Below, in pieces: positions 1 through 6,732 of a DNA stretch of 64,000 bases (positions are counted from its first letter, which is position 1; each line of letters begins with the position of its first letter). The notes below the pieces were generated by a model. It was not told the origin of the DNA and searched no databases. It worked only from the letters and a program-made list of their open reading frames with translations. Where the stretch lies: NCBI GenBank assembly GCA_964399535.1, contig CAYNRE010000009.1, forward strand, positions 620,001 to 684,000, written 5' to 3'. Origin of the DNA: CAYNRE01 sp964399535 (GTDB lineage: Bacteria; Planctomycetota; Planctomycetia; Pirellulales; CAYNRE01). A program made the translations under genes and the position numbers.

Positions 1-1010
1 ACTTCTTCCCATTCGTCTTCTTCCTCTTCGTCGTCGCCTTCTTCCTCCTCCTCTTCGTCATCTTCCTCGTCGTCGAACTCTTCGTCGTCGAGTTCTTCGT
101 CCGAAGCCACCGGGCCGCCGCGCAGTGCGAATTGCGGGTCGACGAGCAGCTCGTCGAGCCACTGGGAACGGACAGGGTCTCCAGAAATTGCAGTTCTCAC
201 AACGGACTCCTCTCGGCCAGTAATCGAAGTACCTGTTTCGCGGGCCGGGTCTCCTGCCCGGCGATGGTCTGGCAGATTCTTGGGAAGATTCGCCGAAGGG
301 GTACCACTCGCCTTGAGCAACTCGGCTCGCGGCAAATCTGCCAGGCTCCCCAGCCCGAATACCTCCAGAAAATGTTTCGTGGTTCCGTAGAGAAACGGCC
401 TGCCCAGCTCGTTGGCCCGACCGGCGATGCGCACCAGGTCGCGTTCCATCAATTGCCGCAGCATTTCGCCGCACTGCACCCCACGGATCGCTTCAATATC
501 GGCTCTCAGCACCGGCTGACGATAGGCCACGATGGCGATCGTTTCCAGGGCCGGGCCGGAAAGCCGCGAATCGCTCACCAAGCGGTGCCAACGCCGAATC
601 CAACGACCAAACCGCGGCCGCGTCAACAGTTGGTACCCGCCGGCGACGGTTTCCACGCGAAAAGCGGTCCCTCCCGCGTCGTAAAGTCCGTTCAGTCGGC
701 GGATTAATGTACGGGCTTCGGTTCCATCCGCCAAGCGGGCAAATTTGGCCAATTTCCGACCGCTCAACGGCTCCCTGGCCAAGAGCAAGATCGTTTCGAG
801 CCGGGCCAACCGGGCATCGCGACGCGTGGGCGAGTCGTCTGCAGGCCTGGCCGCAGCCGAACCACCGTCGGCGACCGGCCGCAGCCCCCACCAGGCTGGA
901 ACCTGCCGAGGTGCGCCACCCCAACGCCGACGCGGCGGCCACTCCTGCCGACTGGGCCAGCTTCCGCTAGCAGTTCGACACCAGCCGCTTTGGTTAGTCG
1001 GCCGAACCAA
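1..1010 (-). CDS. scpB: Segregation and condensation protein B, 3' end off the window
   Basis: ScpB is the winged-helix partner of ScpA and SMC in chromosome condensation. Read on the minus strand, the central part contains the family signature LETIAIVAYRQPVLRADIEA, followed by an RGV stretch and ERDLVRIAGRANELGRPFLY, which matches the second winged helix. It is preceded by a first winged helix beginning near LARLETILLL. The reading frame is open from a TGA near 1050 and has no ATG before the conserved part. I chose a TTG at 1010 because GGGGGG lies about 7 nt upstream, but the true start could be further in, since the first 60 or so residues are not conserved-looking. The C-terminus is an almost pure Glu/Asp tail of at least 45 residues that runs off the left edge. 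The location near dnaA, dnaN and gyrB fits a chromosome maintenance gene. The family call is firm, the ends are not. Confidence 0.85.
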   Translation of the reverse strand, partial: MVRPTNQSGWCRTASGSWPSRQEWPPRRRWGGAPRQVPAWWGLRPVADGGSAAARPADDSPTRRDARLARLETILLLAREPLSGRKLAKFARLADGTEARTLIRRLNGLYDAGGTAFRVETVAGGYQLLTRPRFGRWIRRWHRLVSDSRLSGPALETIAIVAYRQPVLRADIEAIRGVQCGEMLRQLMERDLVRIAGRANELGRPFLYGTTKHFLEVFGLGSLADLPRAELLKASGTPSANLPKNLPDHRRAGDPARETGTSITGREESVVRTAISGDPVRSQWLDELLVDPQFALRGGPVASDEELDDEEFDDEEDDEEEEEEGDDEEEEDEWEE

Positions 1011-1313
1011 ACGACCGCCCCCCTGGCTTGCTTGCCCTTGGAAATCAGATCTGCCGCCGTGAAGTACGATTTCAGCGAGGCACCACTTCGATGTTCAGCT
1101 CAGGCCCCCGGCCCCGGTTGCCAGCGTGGTCTGTGGGCCACATCGGGCCAATCTCGGCCAGCCACGCCTGATTAGCTCATTTTGCCGGTGAAAAGCTAGG
1201 GCGCCGACCCGCTTTCGAAAAACTTTGGGGGGGTGGGACGCTGTGCGGCCTTGACCCCCCCTCGTCGCAGGCCGAGCCCACTGGCCCGAGCCGGCCCCGC
1301 GGTTCGGGCCAAG
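1011..1313. other. Gap between scpB and the membrane-anchored gene
   Basis: About 300 bases with C- and G-runs (for example gggggggt near 1235 and ccccccctc near 1255). It should carry the promoter of scpB and the 3' end of the upstream minus-strand gene. I see no convincing promoter, terminator with a T-run or RNA gene. Confidence 0.4.
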
Positions 1314-2102
1314 CTACCGGGTCTGTCGCCGCCAGGCCTCGACCTCGGTGACAACCTTGGCGACCGCCTCCGAGGGATCGGAATCGGTCGCCTCGAAGTG
1401 CCGGACGTAGCCCGAATTGCCCGCCAGGCTCATTTTGCAATGAAACCGGTATAAACCTGGCTGCGCACCCCAGGTTTCCAGCAAATAGTACTGGGCCCCC
1501 AACTGCTGCAGGCGGGCAAACTGCTCGGCGAACGGCTCGCCCACGGTCGGCGACGCAAGGGGCGCGGCACTCGTCGACGTGGCGGTCGCAATGCCTTCGG
1601 TCGAAGTCGGCACCAGAGGGCCCAGGGGCTGGGGAGAAAATTCTTCCGCTGCTGTCATCGGTGTCTGATGCGCGGTGGGACGCACTCCGCTCGGCGCCGT
1701 TGCCGCGTCCGAAGACCAGGACGACGGATTCCACCCTCCCGATCCGCCAGAACGCCGTCCAGGTCGGGAGAGCGGAACCGCAGATGCCGCCTGTGGCTGA
1801 AAGACCTCCGGGGGCGATGCCAGTGGCTCGGGCATCGTGCCCTGAGAGTCCAATCCGGTGCTTCCCCAGGCCGCTTGCGACCGTGACGCGGCAACCTGCG
1901 CCGTGGTCGACCTTGGGGCGGCCTGATCGGCCGAATCCGCTCCGCTGCCGCGCCCTCCAAAGTCGACGTATTCGCGAATTCGCTCGGCGAGCACGGCGTC
2001 GACCACCTGGCCAGCCGGAGTCCAGATCAGCGCCGCCAGTGGCACGCCCACCAAGAGCGACCAGAAGACAAGCGTTCGCAGTTGAATTGCGGCGGATGCC
2101 AT
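1314..2102 (-). CDS. Membrane-anchored protein of unknown function
   Basis: This predicts 262 residues. I chose the ATG at 2102 because it puts one hydrophobic segment (VFWSLLVGVPLAALIW) within the first 30 residues, giving an N-terminal anchor; a longer frame upstream adds only a basic, non-helical stretch. Residues about 60-190 are Pro/Ser/Ala-rich and probably disordered. The last 80 residues look folded, with FARLQQLGAQYYLLETWG and a pattern of aromatic residues ending in KVVTEVEAWRRQTR. I recognise no family. The layout (anchor, linker, small C-terminal domain) resembles many Planctomycetes proteins that face the periplasm. The next gene is divergent, so it is probably its own transcription unit. 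The function is unknown. Confidence 0.6.
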   Translation of the reverse strand: MASAAIQLRTLVFWSLLVGVPLAALIWTPAGQVVDAVLAERIREYVDFGGRGSGADSADQAAPRSTTAQVAASRSQAAWGSTGLDSQGTMPEPLASPPEVFQPQAASAVPLSRPGRRSGGSGGWNPSSWSSDAATAPSGVRPTAHQTPMTAAEEFSPQPLGPLVPTSTEGIATATSTSAAPLASPTVGEPFAEQFARLQQLGAQYYLLETWGAQPGLYRFHCKMSLAGNSGYVRHFEATDSDPSEAVAKVVTEVEAWRRQTR

Positions 2103-2389
2103 CGAACAGGGCCCGACTGAGAGACGAGTCGCTCGGCACCGCGGCCTGGCCGAGAGGAGCGCGGGGGGAATCTTAGCCGTCCGGGGCAAACCACGGCAAC
2201 GTCATCCGTATGCCCCCGGAGTCAATCACGTAACCCCAATTCTGGTAGTAAGTTAAACAAATCCACCAGGCTCCCGAGACAGCTCCCTTCTCCGGTTCCT
2301 AGAATGTGGGGCGGGGGGCGCATCGTCGGTCGGCGTGTACCGTGGCACCAGTCTCTTCGCCGAGTCGCAATTGGGTGGACCACTTGCCC

Positions 2390-3580
2390 ATGATTTACCT
2401 GGACCATAACGCCACCTCCCCCATCTTGCCGGAGGTCGTCGAGGTCATGGCGGCTTGCGACCGAGAGGGGTACGCCAATCCCTCGAGCCAGCATGCGCCA
2501 GGTCGTCGGGCCCGGGTGCGACTCGAAGCGGCTCGCGAAAGCATTGGGAGGATGCTCGGAGCCCGAGTTCTCCGCCACCCCAGCGATCGCGTGCTTTTGA
2601 CCAGCGGGGCCACGGAATCCAATCACTTGGCCATTCTAGGGCTGGCCCGCGCCGCCGAACTGGCCGGCCGGCCTCGGGTGGCCGCCGTGGCTGGTATCGA
2701 GCACCCCAGCGGCCTAGGGCCGGCTCAGTTGTTGGCCGAGCGGGGCTGGAACGTGCTTCAACTTCCCGCGACCCGCGAGGGGATCGTTTCACCTCAGCAA
2801 ATTGCCGAAGCGCTCGATCAGGGGGCCGTCGTGCTTAGCCTGATGCTTGGCAACCACGAAACAGGGGTGATTCAGCCGGTTGCATCCGCCGCGCAGTTGT
2901 GCCACGCGGCCGGGGCGTGGCTGCACACCGACGCTACCCAGGCCTTGGGGAAACTGGCAATCGATTTTCAGGCGCTCGGCGCCGCGAGTCTCGCCGGTTC
3001 GGCCCACAAGTTGGGTGGGCCCAGGGGCGCCGGGTTGTTGCTCGTTCGAGCCGAGATTCCGCTGGAACCAATCTGGCGGGGAGGGTTTCAGCAGGCTGGC
3101 TTGCGGCCGGGCACCGAGTCGGTCGCCCTGGCGGTCGGTCTGGAATCGGCACTTGCCTGGTGGCAATCGCGGCGGCCCGCGGTAACTGGTTCTCTGGCCG
3201 CGCTCCGAAACCAGCTCGAAACTCGGATCGGCCGATCTTGGCCCGAGACCGTGGTCATTGGAGGCCAATCGGACCGGCTGCCCCAAACCAGTTGCCTGGC
3301 ATTGGTGGGTCTCGAGCGCCAGACACTCGTGCTGGCGCTCGATCAGGCGGGGATCGCGTGCAGCAGTGGCTCGGCCTGTGCCAGCGGGTCGAGCGAGCCC
3401 TCGCCCGTGTTGCGAGCGATGAATTGTCCCAAACCTTGGATCGACAGCGCGTTGCGGCTGAGTTTGGGCCCGGAAACCACGGCCGAACAGGTCGATTGGG
3501 CCGCCGATCGAGTCCTGGAAACCTGTCGCCGGTTGGCCACCCCAGGGGGCTCGAAAATAGGCGCTCCCGCCTCGCCGTGA
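2390..3580 (+). CDS. Cysteine desulfurase (NifS/IscS class)
   Basis: This PLP enzyme converts cysteine to alanine and passes a persulfide to Fe-S cluster or thio-cofactor assembly. The 396-residue product begins MIYLDHNATSP, the usual family start, which is why I chose the ATG at 2390 rather than an upstream frame. The PLP-binding lysine is K207 in SAHKLGGPRG, the PLP-stacking histidine is H105 in GIEHP, and the cofactor-binding aspartate is in HTDATQALGK. The persulfide-carrying cysteine is C330 in the SGSACASGSSEPS loop, so the enzyme looks catalytically complete. The length is normal. The gene is isolated: no iscU, iscA or thiI-like gene follows, and the next gene encodes DnaA. I cannot tell whether it serves Fe-S assembly or tRNA thiolation. 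Confidence 0.93.
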   Translation: MIYLDHNATSPILPEVVEVMAACDREGYANPSSQHAPGRRARVRLEAARESIGRMLGARVLRHPSDRVLLTSGATESNHLAILGLARAAELAGRPRVAAVAGIEHPSGLGPAQLLAERGWNVLQLPATREGIVSPQQIAEALDQGAVVLSLMLGNHETGVIQPVASAAQLCHAAGAWLHTDATQALGKLAIDFQALGAASLAGSAHKLGGPRGAGLLLVRAEIPLEPIWRGGFQQAGLRPGTESVALAVGLESALAWWQSRRPAVTGSLAALRNQLETRIGRSWPETVVIGGQSDRLPQTSCLALVGLERQTLVLALDQAGIACSSGSACASGSSEPSPVLRAMNCPKPWIDSALRLSLGPETTAEQVDWAADRVLETCRRLATPGGSKIGAPASP

Positions 3581-3711
3581 GCTGGCTGATTTGGTACACT
3601 TGCGGCTTGTTTTTCCGGCATCCGGGCGATGTTCTCGCTGCGCCGTCGAGGCTCGGCTTGAAACCGGCGGCCGATGGTGGGAACGGGCCGCCAAGCCCTG
3701 ACCGTTAACGG

Positions 3712-4941
3712 ATGGATCGCTTCGCTGTGAACGGCGTCTTTGCTATTCCCGCCGCCTCTGAACTTCGCTTGCACGAAGGCAATTGGTCCTTCTGGGCGGG
3801 GGAAGAGAACCGGCTCTTAGCCTGGTCGATCCAGCGCTGGTTGGCTGCCGACGATGCGGCGGGGCCGAGGTTGCTGGCAATTCACGGTCCCCCAGGATGC
3901 GGCAAGTCTCTCTTGCTGCAACTTCTCGCGGCCGAGCTTCGACTGCGAAACGCCGCCACCCAAATCGTGATCAGCGACGGTGCGACCTTTGCCCGCGACT
4001 ATGCCCGGGCCCACACCCAAGGCCAGCACCCCGAGTGGCGCGAAGCAATACGCCAGGCCAACTTCCTGCTCGTGGATGACCTTGATTCGTTGGCCGGTTA
4101 CCCGGCCGCCCAGGACGAATTGCGACGCACGATCGACGTACTCGAGCGCCGCGGAAGTCAGGTGCTCGTGTTTTCGCGGGCCGCGGTGGCCAATTTGGGG
4201 CTGCGGCACGGCGGTCTGATCGGCCGCTTGCAGGCCGGGCTTTGCCTGGCGATCGAGCCCGCTCAAACCGAAGTTCGAGCTGAAATCGCTCGGCGCTTCG
4301 CCCTTGGACATCACCTGCGGTTGGAGAGCGAGGCCGCCACCTGGTTAGCGGGCGCCGTCACCGGCTCGGTGGGCGACCTCGTGGTTCAATTGGCCGCGTT
4401 AAGCGAGTTCTTGGGGCGCCACCAGGTGCTCGACCTGGCTTCGGTAACTCAGTTCTGGCGTCAGCGGCGGGGCGCCTCGCGGCCGTCATTGGCCGAGCTG
4501 ACTCGCCTGGCGGCACGGCAACTCGGGGTCTCGGTCGCCGAGGTTCGCGGCCCCTGTCGGCGGCGGAGCGTAGTCTTGGCTCGCGGGCTGGCCATGTACC
4601 TGGCTCGCCAGCGAACTCAGCTTAGCTTAAGTGAAATCGGCGAGTACTTTTCCGGCCGCGACCACAGCACCGTGTGGAACCAGTGCCAAAAGCTGGCCCT
4701 CGCCCGCCAAACAAATCCGCGATTACAGGCCCATTTGGAAGCGATCGAAGCGCGGATCAGCGCGCTCGCTTCGGTCGACGCTGCCAAGCTGTCGAAAACT
4801 GGTGATCACTCGGTCTTTCAGGCCGACAACAAGCCTTCGGCCTCCAGCCATTCGCGGAGTTCAGCCAAACGTGTGTCGGCGAGCGGCCCTGCTTCGCGAC
4901 GGAAAACAACCGGACCGCCAACCAGTTTTCCCCAGGGGTGA
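3712..4941 (+). CDS. dnaA: DnaA-like replication initiator lacking domain I
   Basis: The protein (409 residues) carries the AAA+ core and the DnaA DNA-binding domain. Walker A is GPPGCGKS at residues 59-66, Walker B is LLVDDLD near 120, and an arginine in GRLQAGL could act as the finger. Domain IV begins near 258 and contains GRDHSTVWNQC near 316, the DnaA signature that reads DnaA boxes. Typical DnaA proteins have about 80-100 residues of domain I plus a linker before the AAA+ part; here only about 25 residues precede it, so the usual DnaB-loading and self-association domain is absent. The last 55 residues after EAIEARISALA are Ser/Lys-rich and not family-like. The neighbours dnaN and gyrB argue that this is the chromosomal initiator, but a paralogue elsewhere cannot be excluded. 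Confidence 0.85.
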   Translation: MDRFAVNGVFAIPAASELRLHEGNWSFWAGEENRLLAWSIQRWLAADDAAGPRLLAIHGPPGCGKSLLLQLLAAELRLRNAATQIVISDGATFARDYARAHTQGQHPEWREAIRQANFLLVDDLDSLAGYPAAQDELRRTIDVLERRGSQVLVFSRAAVANLGLRHGGLIGRLQAGLCLAIEPAQTEVRAEIARRFALGHHLRLESEAATWLAGAVTGSVGDLVVQLAALSEFLGRHQVLDLASVTQFWRQRRGASRPSLAELTRLAARQLGVSVAEVRGPCRRRSVVLARGLAMYLARQRTQLSLSEIGEYFSGRDHSTVWNQCQKLALARQTNPRLQAHLEAIEARISALASVDAAKLSKTGDHSVFQADNKPSASSHSRSSAKRVSASGPASRRKTTGPPTSFPQG

Positions 4942-4967
4942 TTTTCCTGAAGTCGTTTGAATCGCAA
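4818..4967 (-). CDS. Possible small antisense protein over the dnaA 3' end
   Basis: The minus strand has a 49-codon frame from a TTG at 4967 to a TGA at 4818. Its translation looks protein-like, with GKLVGGPVVFRREAGP followed by an amphipathic helix LADTRLAELREWLEAEG. It lies over the non-conserved tail of dnaA and runs 26 nt past the dnaA stop. There is no ATG, an in-frame TGA lies just upstream, and no clear ribosome binding site is visible. I do not recognise the peptide. It may be a real small protein, a remnant of one, or chance; in GC-rich DNA antisense frames are common. Confidence 0.3.
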   Translation of the reverse strand: MRFKRLQENHPWGKLVGGPVVFRREAGPLADTRLAELREWLEAEGLLSA

Positions 4968-5154
4968 GGTTTGCCATCACTCGCAGGTGCTCCGACGCCG
5001 GTGCCTTCTGGGGCTTCTGCTGCTGCTACTGAAACAAACCTTTTATTTCAATGGAAAGTAACCCGCGAGGCGCGCCCCGAGCGTTGCACCACCCCCTTGG
5101 TACGCCGCCTTGCTCGAGAATTCGCGATCCCAGTCCGGAAAGGCATGAAAACGA

Positions 5155-6270
5155 ATGCGAATTAGTTGCGAACGAGACAAGCTTTTGTCGGCATTTGCCA
5201 CCGCGGCTTCGGTAGCGCCGGCCCGCAGCCCTAAACCGATTTTGCAGAACGTCAAACTCGAGGTCGACGGCCAGGTGGCCGTGCTGATGGCCACGGACAT
5301 GGACCTGGGCGTTCGTTTGGAAGTGGCCGGGGTCGAAGTGGAAGCGCCCGGGGCCGTGCTGCTCCCCACTTCCCGTTTCGGGGCGATTCTCAAGGAAATG
5401 CCCGATCAGAAGCTGGCAATCGAGGCCGATTCGCAGGGCACGCGCGTGCGGGGCGAGCGGAGCGAGTTCAAGCTGCCCGCCTCGATCGCCGAAGAGTATC
5501 CCTCGGTCGGGTCGTTCCAGGAAACACGCTATCACGAGGTTTCGGCCCGGCTTTTCCGCGAAATGATTCGGCGAACCGTCTTTGCGACTGACAACGAAAG
5601 CACCCGCTACGCCCTGGGGGGCGTGCTGCTGGAGATGTATCCCGAGTCGATCGTGGCGGTCGGTACCGATGGTCGCCGGTTGGCCACGATGGAAGGGCCA
5701 GCCCGCGCGGTCGAGGGCCACCAGACCGGCGAGACGACCACGATTGTGCCGACCAAGGCCATGCACCTGATCGAGCGGGCGCTGGGCGAGGTCAATACGG
5801 AAGTCTGCCTGGTTCCCCGCGGTAACCGGCTGTTGATTCGCGGCGAGCGGATCACCATCTCCACTAGCCTGGTTGAGGGCCGGTATCCGAAGTGGCGCGA
5901 CGTTTTCCCCCGCCGAGAAAACGCCAGCCGGGTCGAGTTGGCCGTGGGACCAACGTATGCCGCCGTGCGGCAGGCGGCCATCGTAACCAGCGATGAAAGT
6001 CGCGGGGTCGATTTCAACTTTGCCGAAGGCAGCCTCACTCTGACCGGCCAAACCGCCGAGGTTGGCCAGTCGAAAGTCGAACTGCCCATTGCTTATAGCG
6101 GGCCCTCGGTGTCGATCACCCTGGACCCCCGTTACCTAAACGACTTTCTTCGCGTTCTCGAACCCGAAAAAACCTTCAGCATCGAGCTGGAAAGCGCCGA
6201 TTCCGCGGCCGTATGCCGCACGGACGATGGCTACGGTTATGTGATCATGCCCCTGGCCCGCGACCGGTAG
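5155..6270 (+). CDS. dnaN: DNA polymerase III beta subunit (sliding clamp)
   Basis: DnaN forms the ring-shaped dimer that holds DNA polymerase III on DNA. The 371-residue length is normal for the three-domain clamp. Recognisable stretches are the N-terminal MRISCERDKLLSAFATAASV, the domain II pattern TRYALGGVLLEM and VGTDGRRLA, GRYPKWRDVFP in the middle, and the C-terminal YGYVIMPLARDR, where most clamps end YVIMPMRL or similar. The ATG at 5155 has GGAAAGG about 11 nt upstream, an acceptable ribosome binding site. The gene follows dnaA by 213 bases in the same direction and is followed by a DUF721/DciA-like gene and gyrB, a classic origin arrangement. Confidence 0.96.
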   Translation: MRISCERDKLLSAFATAASVAPARSPKPILQNVKLEVDGQVAVLMATDMDLGVRLEVAGVEVEAPGAVLLPTSRFGAILKEMPDQKLAIEADSQGTRVRGERSEFKLPASIAEEYPSVGSFQETRYHEVSARLFREMIRRTVFATDNESTRYALGGVLLEMYPESIVAVGTDGRRLATMEGPARAVEGHQTGETTTIVPTKAMHLIERALGEVNTEVCLVPRGNRLLIRGERITISTSLVEGRYPKWRDVFPRRENASRVELAVGPTYAAVRQAAIVTSDESRGVDFNFAEGSLTLTGQTAEVGQSKVELPIAYSGPSVSITLDPRYLNDFLRVLEPEKTFSIELESADSAAVCRTDDGYGYVIMPLARDR

Positions 6271-6363
6271 CAATGGGTGTATCGATGTAGGGCTGGCCAG
6301 GTAGGCCTGGCATCCCAGGCCCTGGCCGAGCGCAAGCGCCAGAGGAATCGAGCGAGTACTGCG

Positions 6364-6663
6364 ATGCCACAACCACGCCCGATGCGCGACGTGCTCAGCG
6401 AGCTGATGTCGCGGCGGGGCTATGGCAGAATCCAGGCCGGAAGGCAGCGCGACGCGGCCTGGCGCGAAGCCGTGGGGCCCGTGCTGGCCGAGCATTCGCG
6501 GATCGGTCCGCTGCGGCGAGGAACCTTGGAAATCGTCGTGGCTAGCGCCGTTTTGGCGCAGGAACTCACCTACCAGAAAGACACCATTATCGAGCGGCTA
6601 AGCCGGCTGCTGCCCGACGAGGCGGTCAGCCAGTTGAAGTTTCGCGTGGGGCGCCTGAACTAA
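6364..6663 (+). CDS. DUF721/DciA-like protein
   Basis: This 99-residue protein has the DUF721 pattern: PMRDVLSELMSRRGYG, then WREAVGPVLAEHSRIGPLRR, then GTLEIVVASAVLAQELTYQK and a basic C-terminal part. DciA, which shares this domain, is known in many bacteria as the helper that loads or activates the replicative helicase where DnaC is absent. I chose the ATG at 6364 because the domain begins right there and the upstream in-frame extension has no domain character. It lies between dnaN and gyrB, a common site for this family. This is notable because the DnaA encoded just upstream lacks its usual helicase-contact domain. The helicase-loading role is inferred from the family. Confidence 0.85.
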   Translation: MPQPRPMRDVLSELMSRRGYGRIQAGRQRDAAWREAVGPVLAEHSRIGPLRRGTLEIVVASAVLAQELTYQKDTIIERLSRLLPDEAVSQLKFRVGRLN

Positions 6664-6732
6664 AGGGCCCCTCGCCCAGGAAACCAACGCGCGGCCCGCC
6701 GCCGCTGTTCGAAATACCCGCAAAGGAGCAAC

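Noticed and set aside
3581..3711. Possible DnaA boxes ahead of dnaA
   Set aside because: No match to TTATNCACA with fewer than three mismatches seen by eye.
5145..5165. A six-codon ATG frame overlapping the dnaN start
   Set aside because: The purine-rich site is only one base from this ATG, and fits the dnaN ATG at 5155 better; probably chance.
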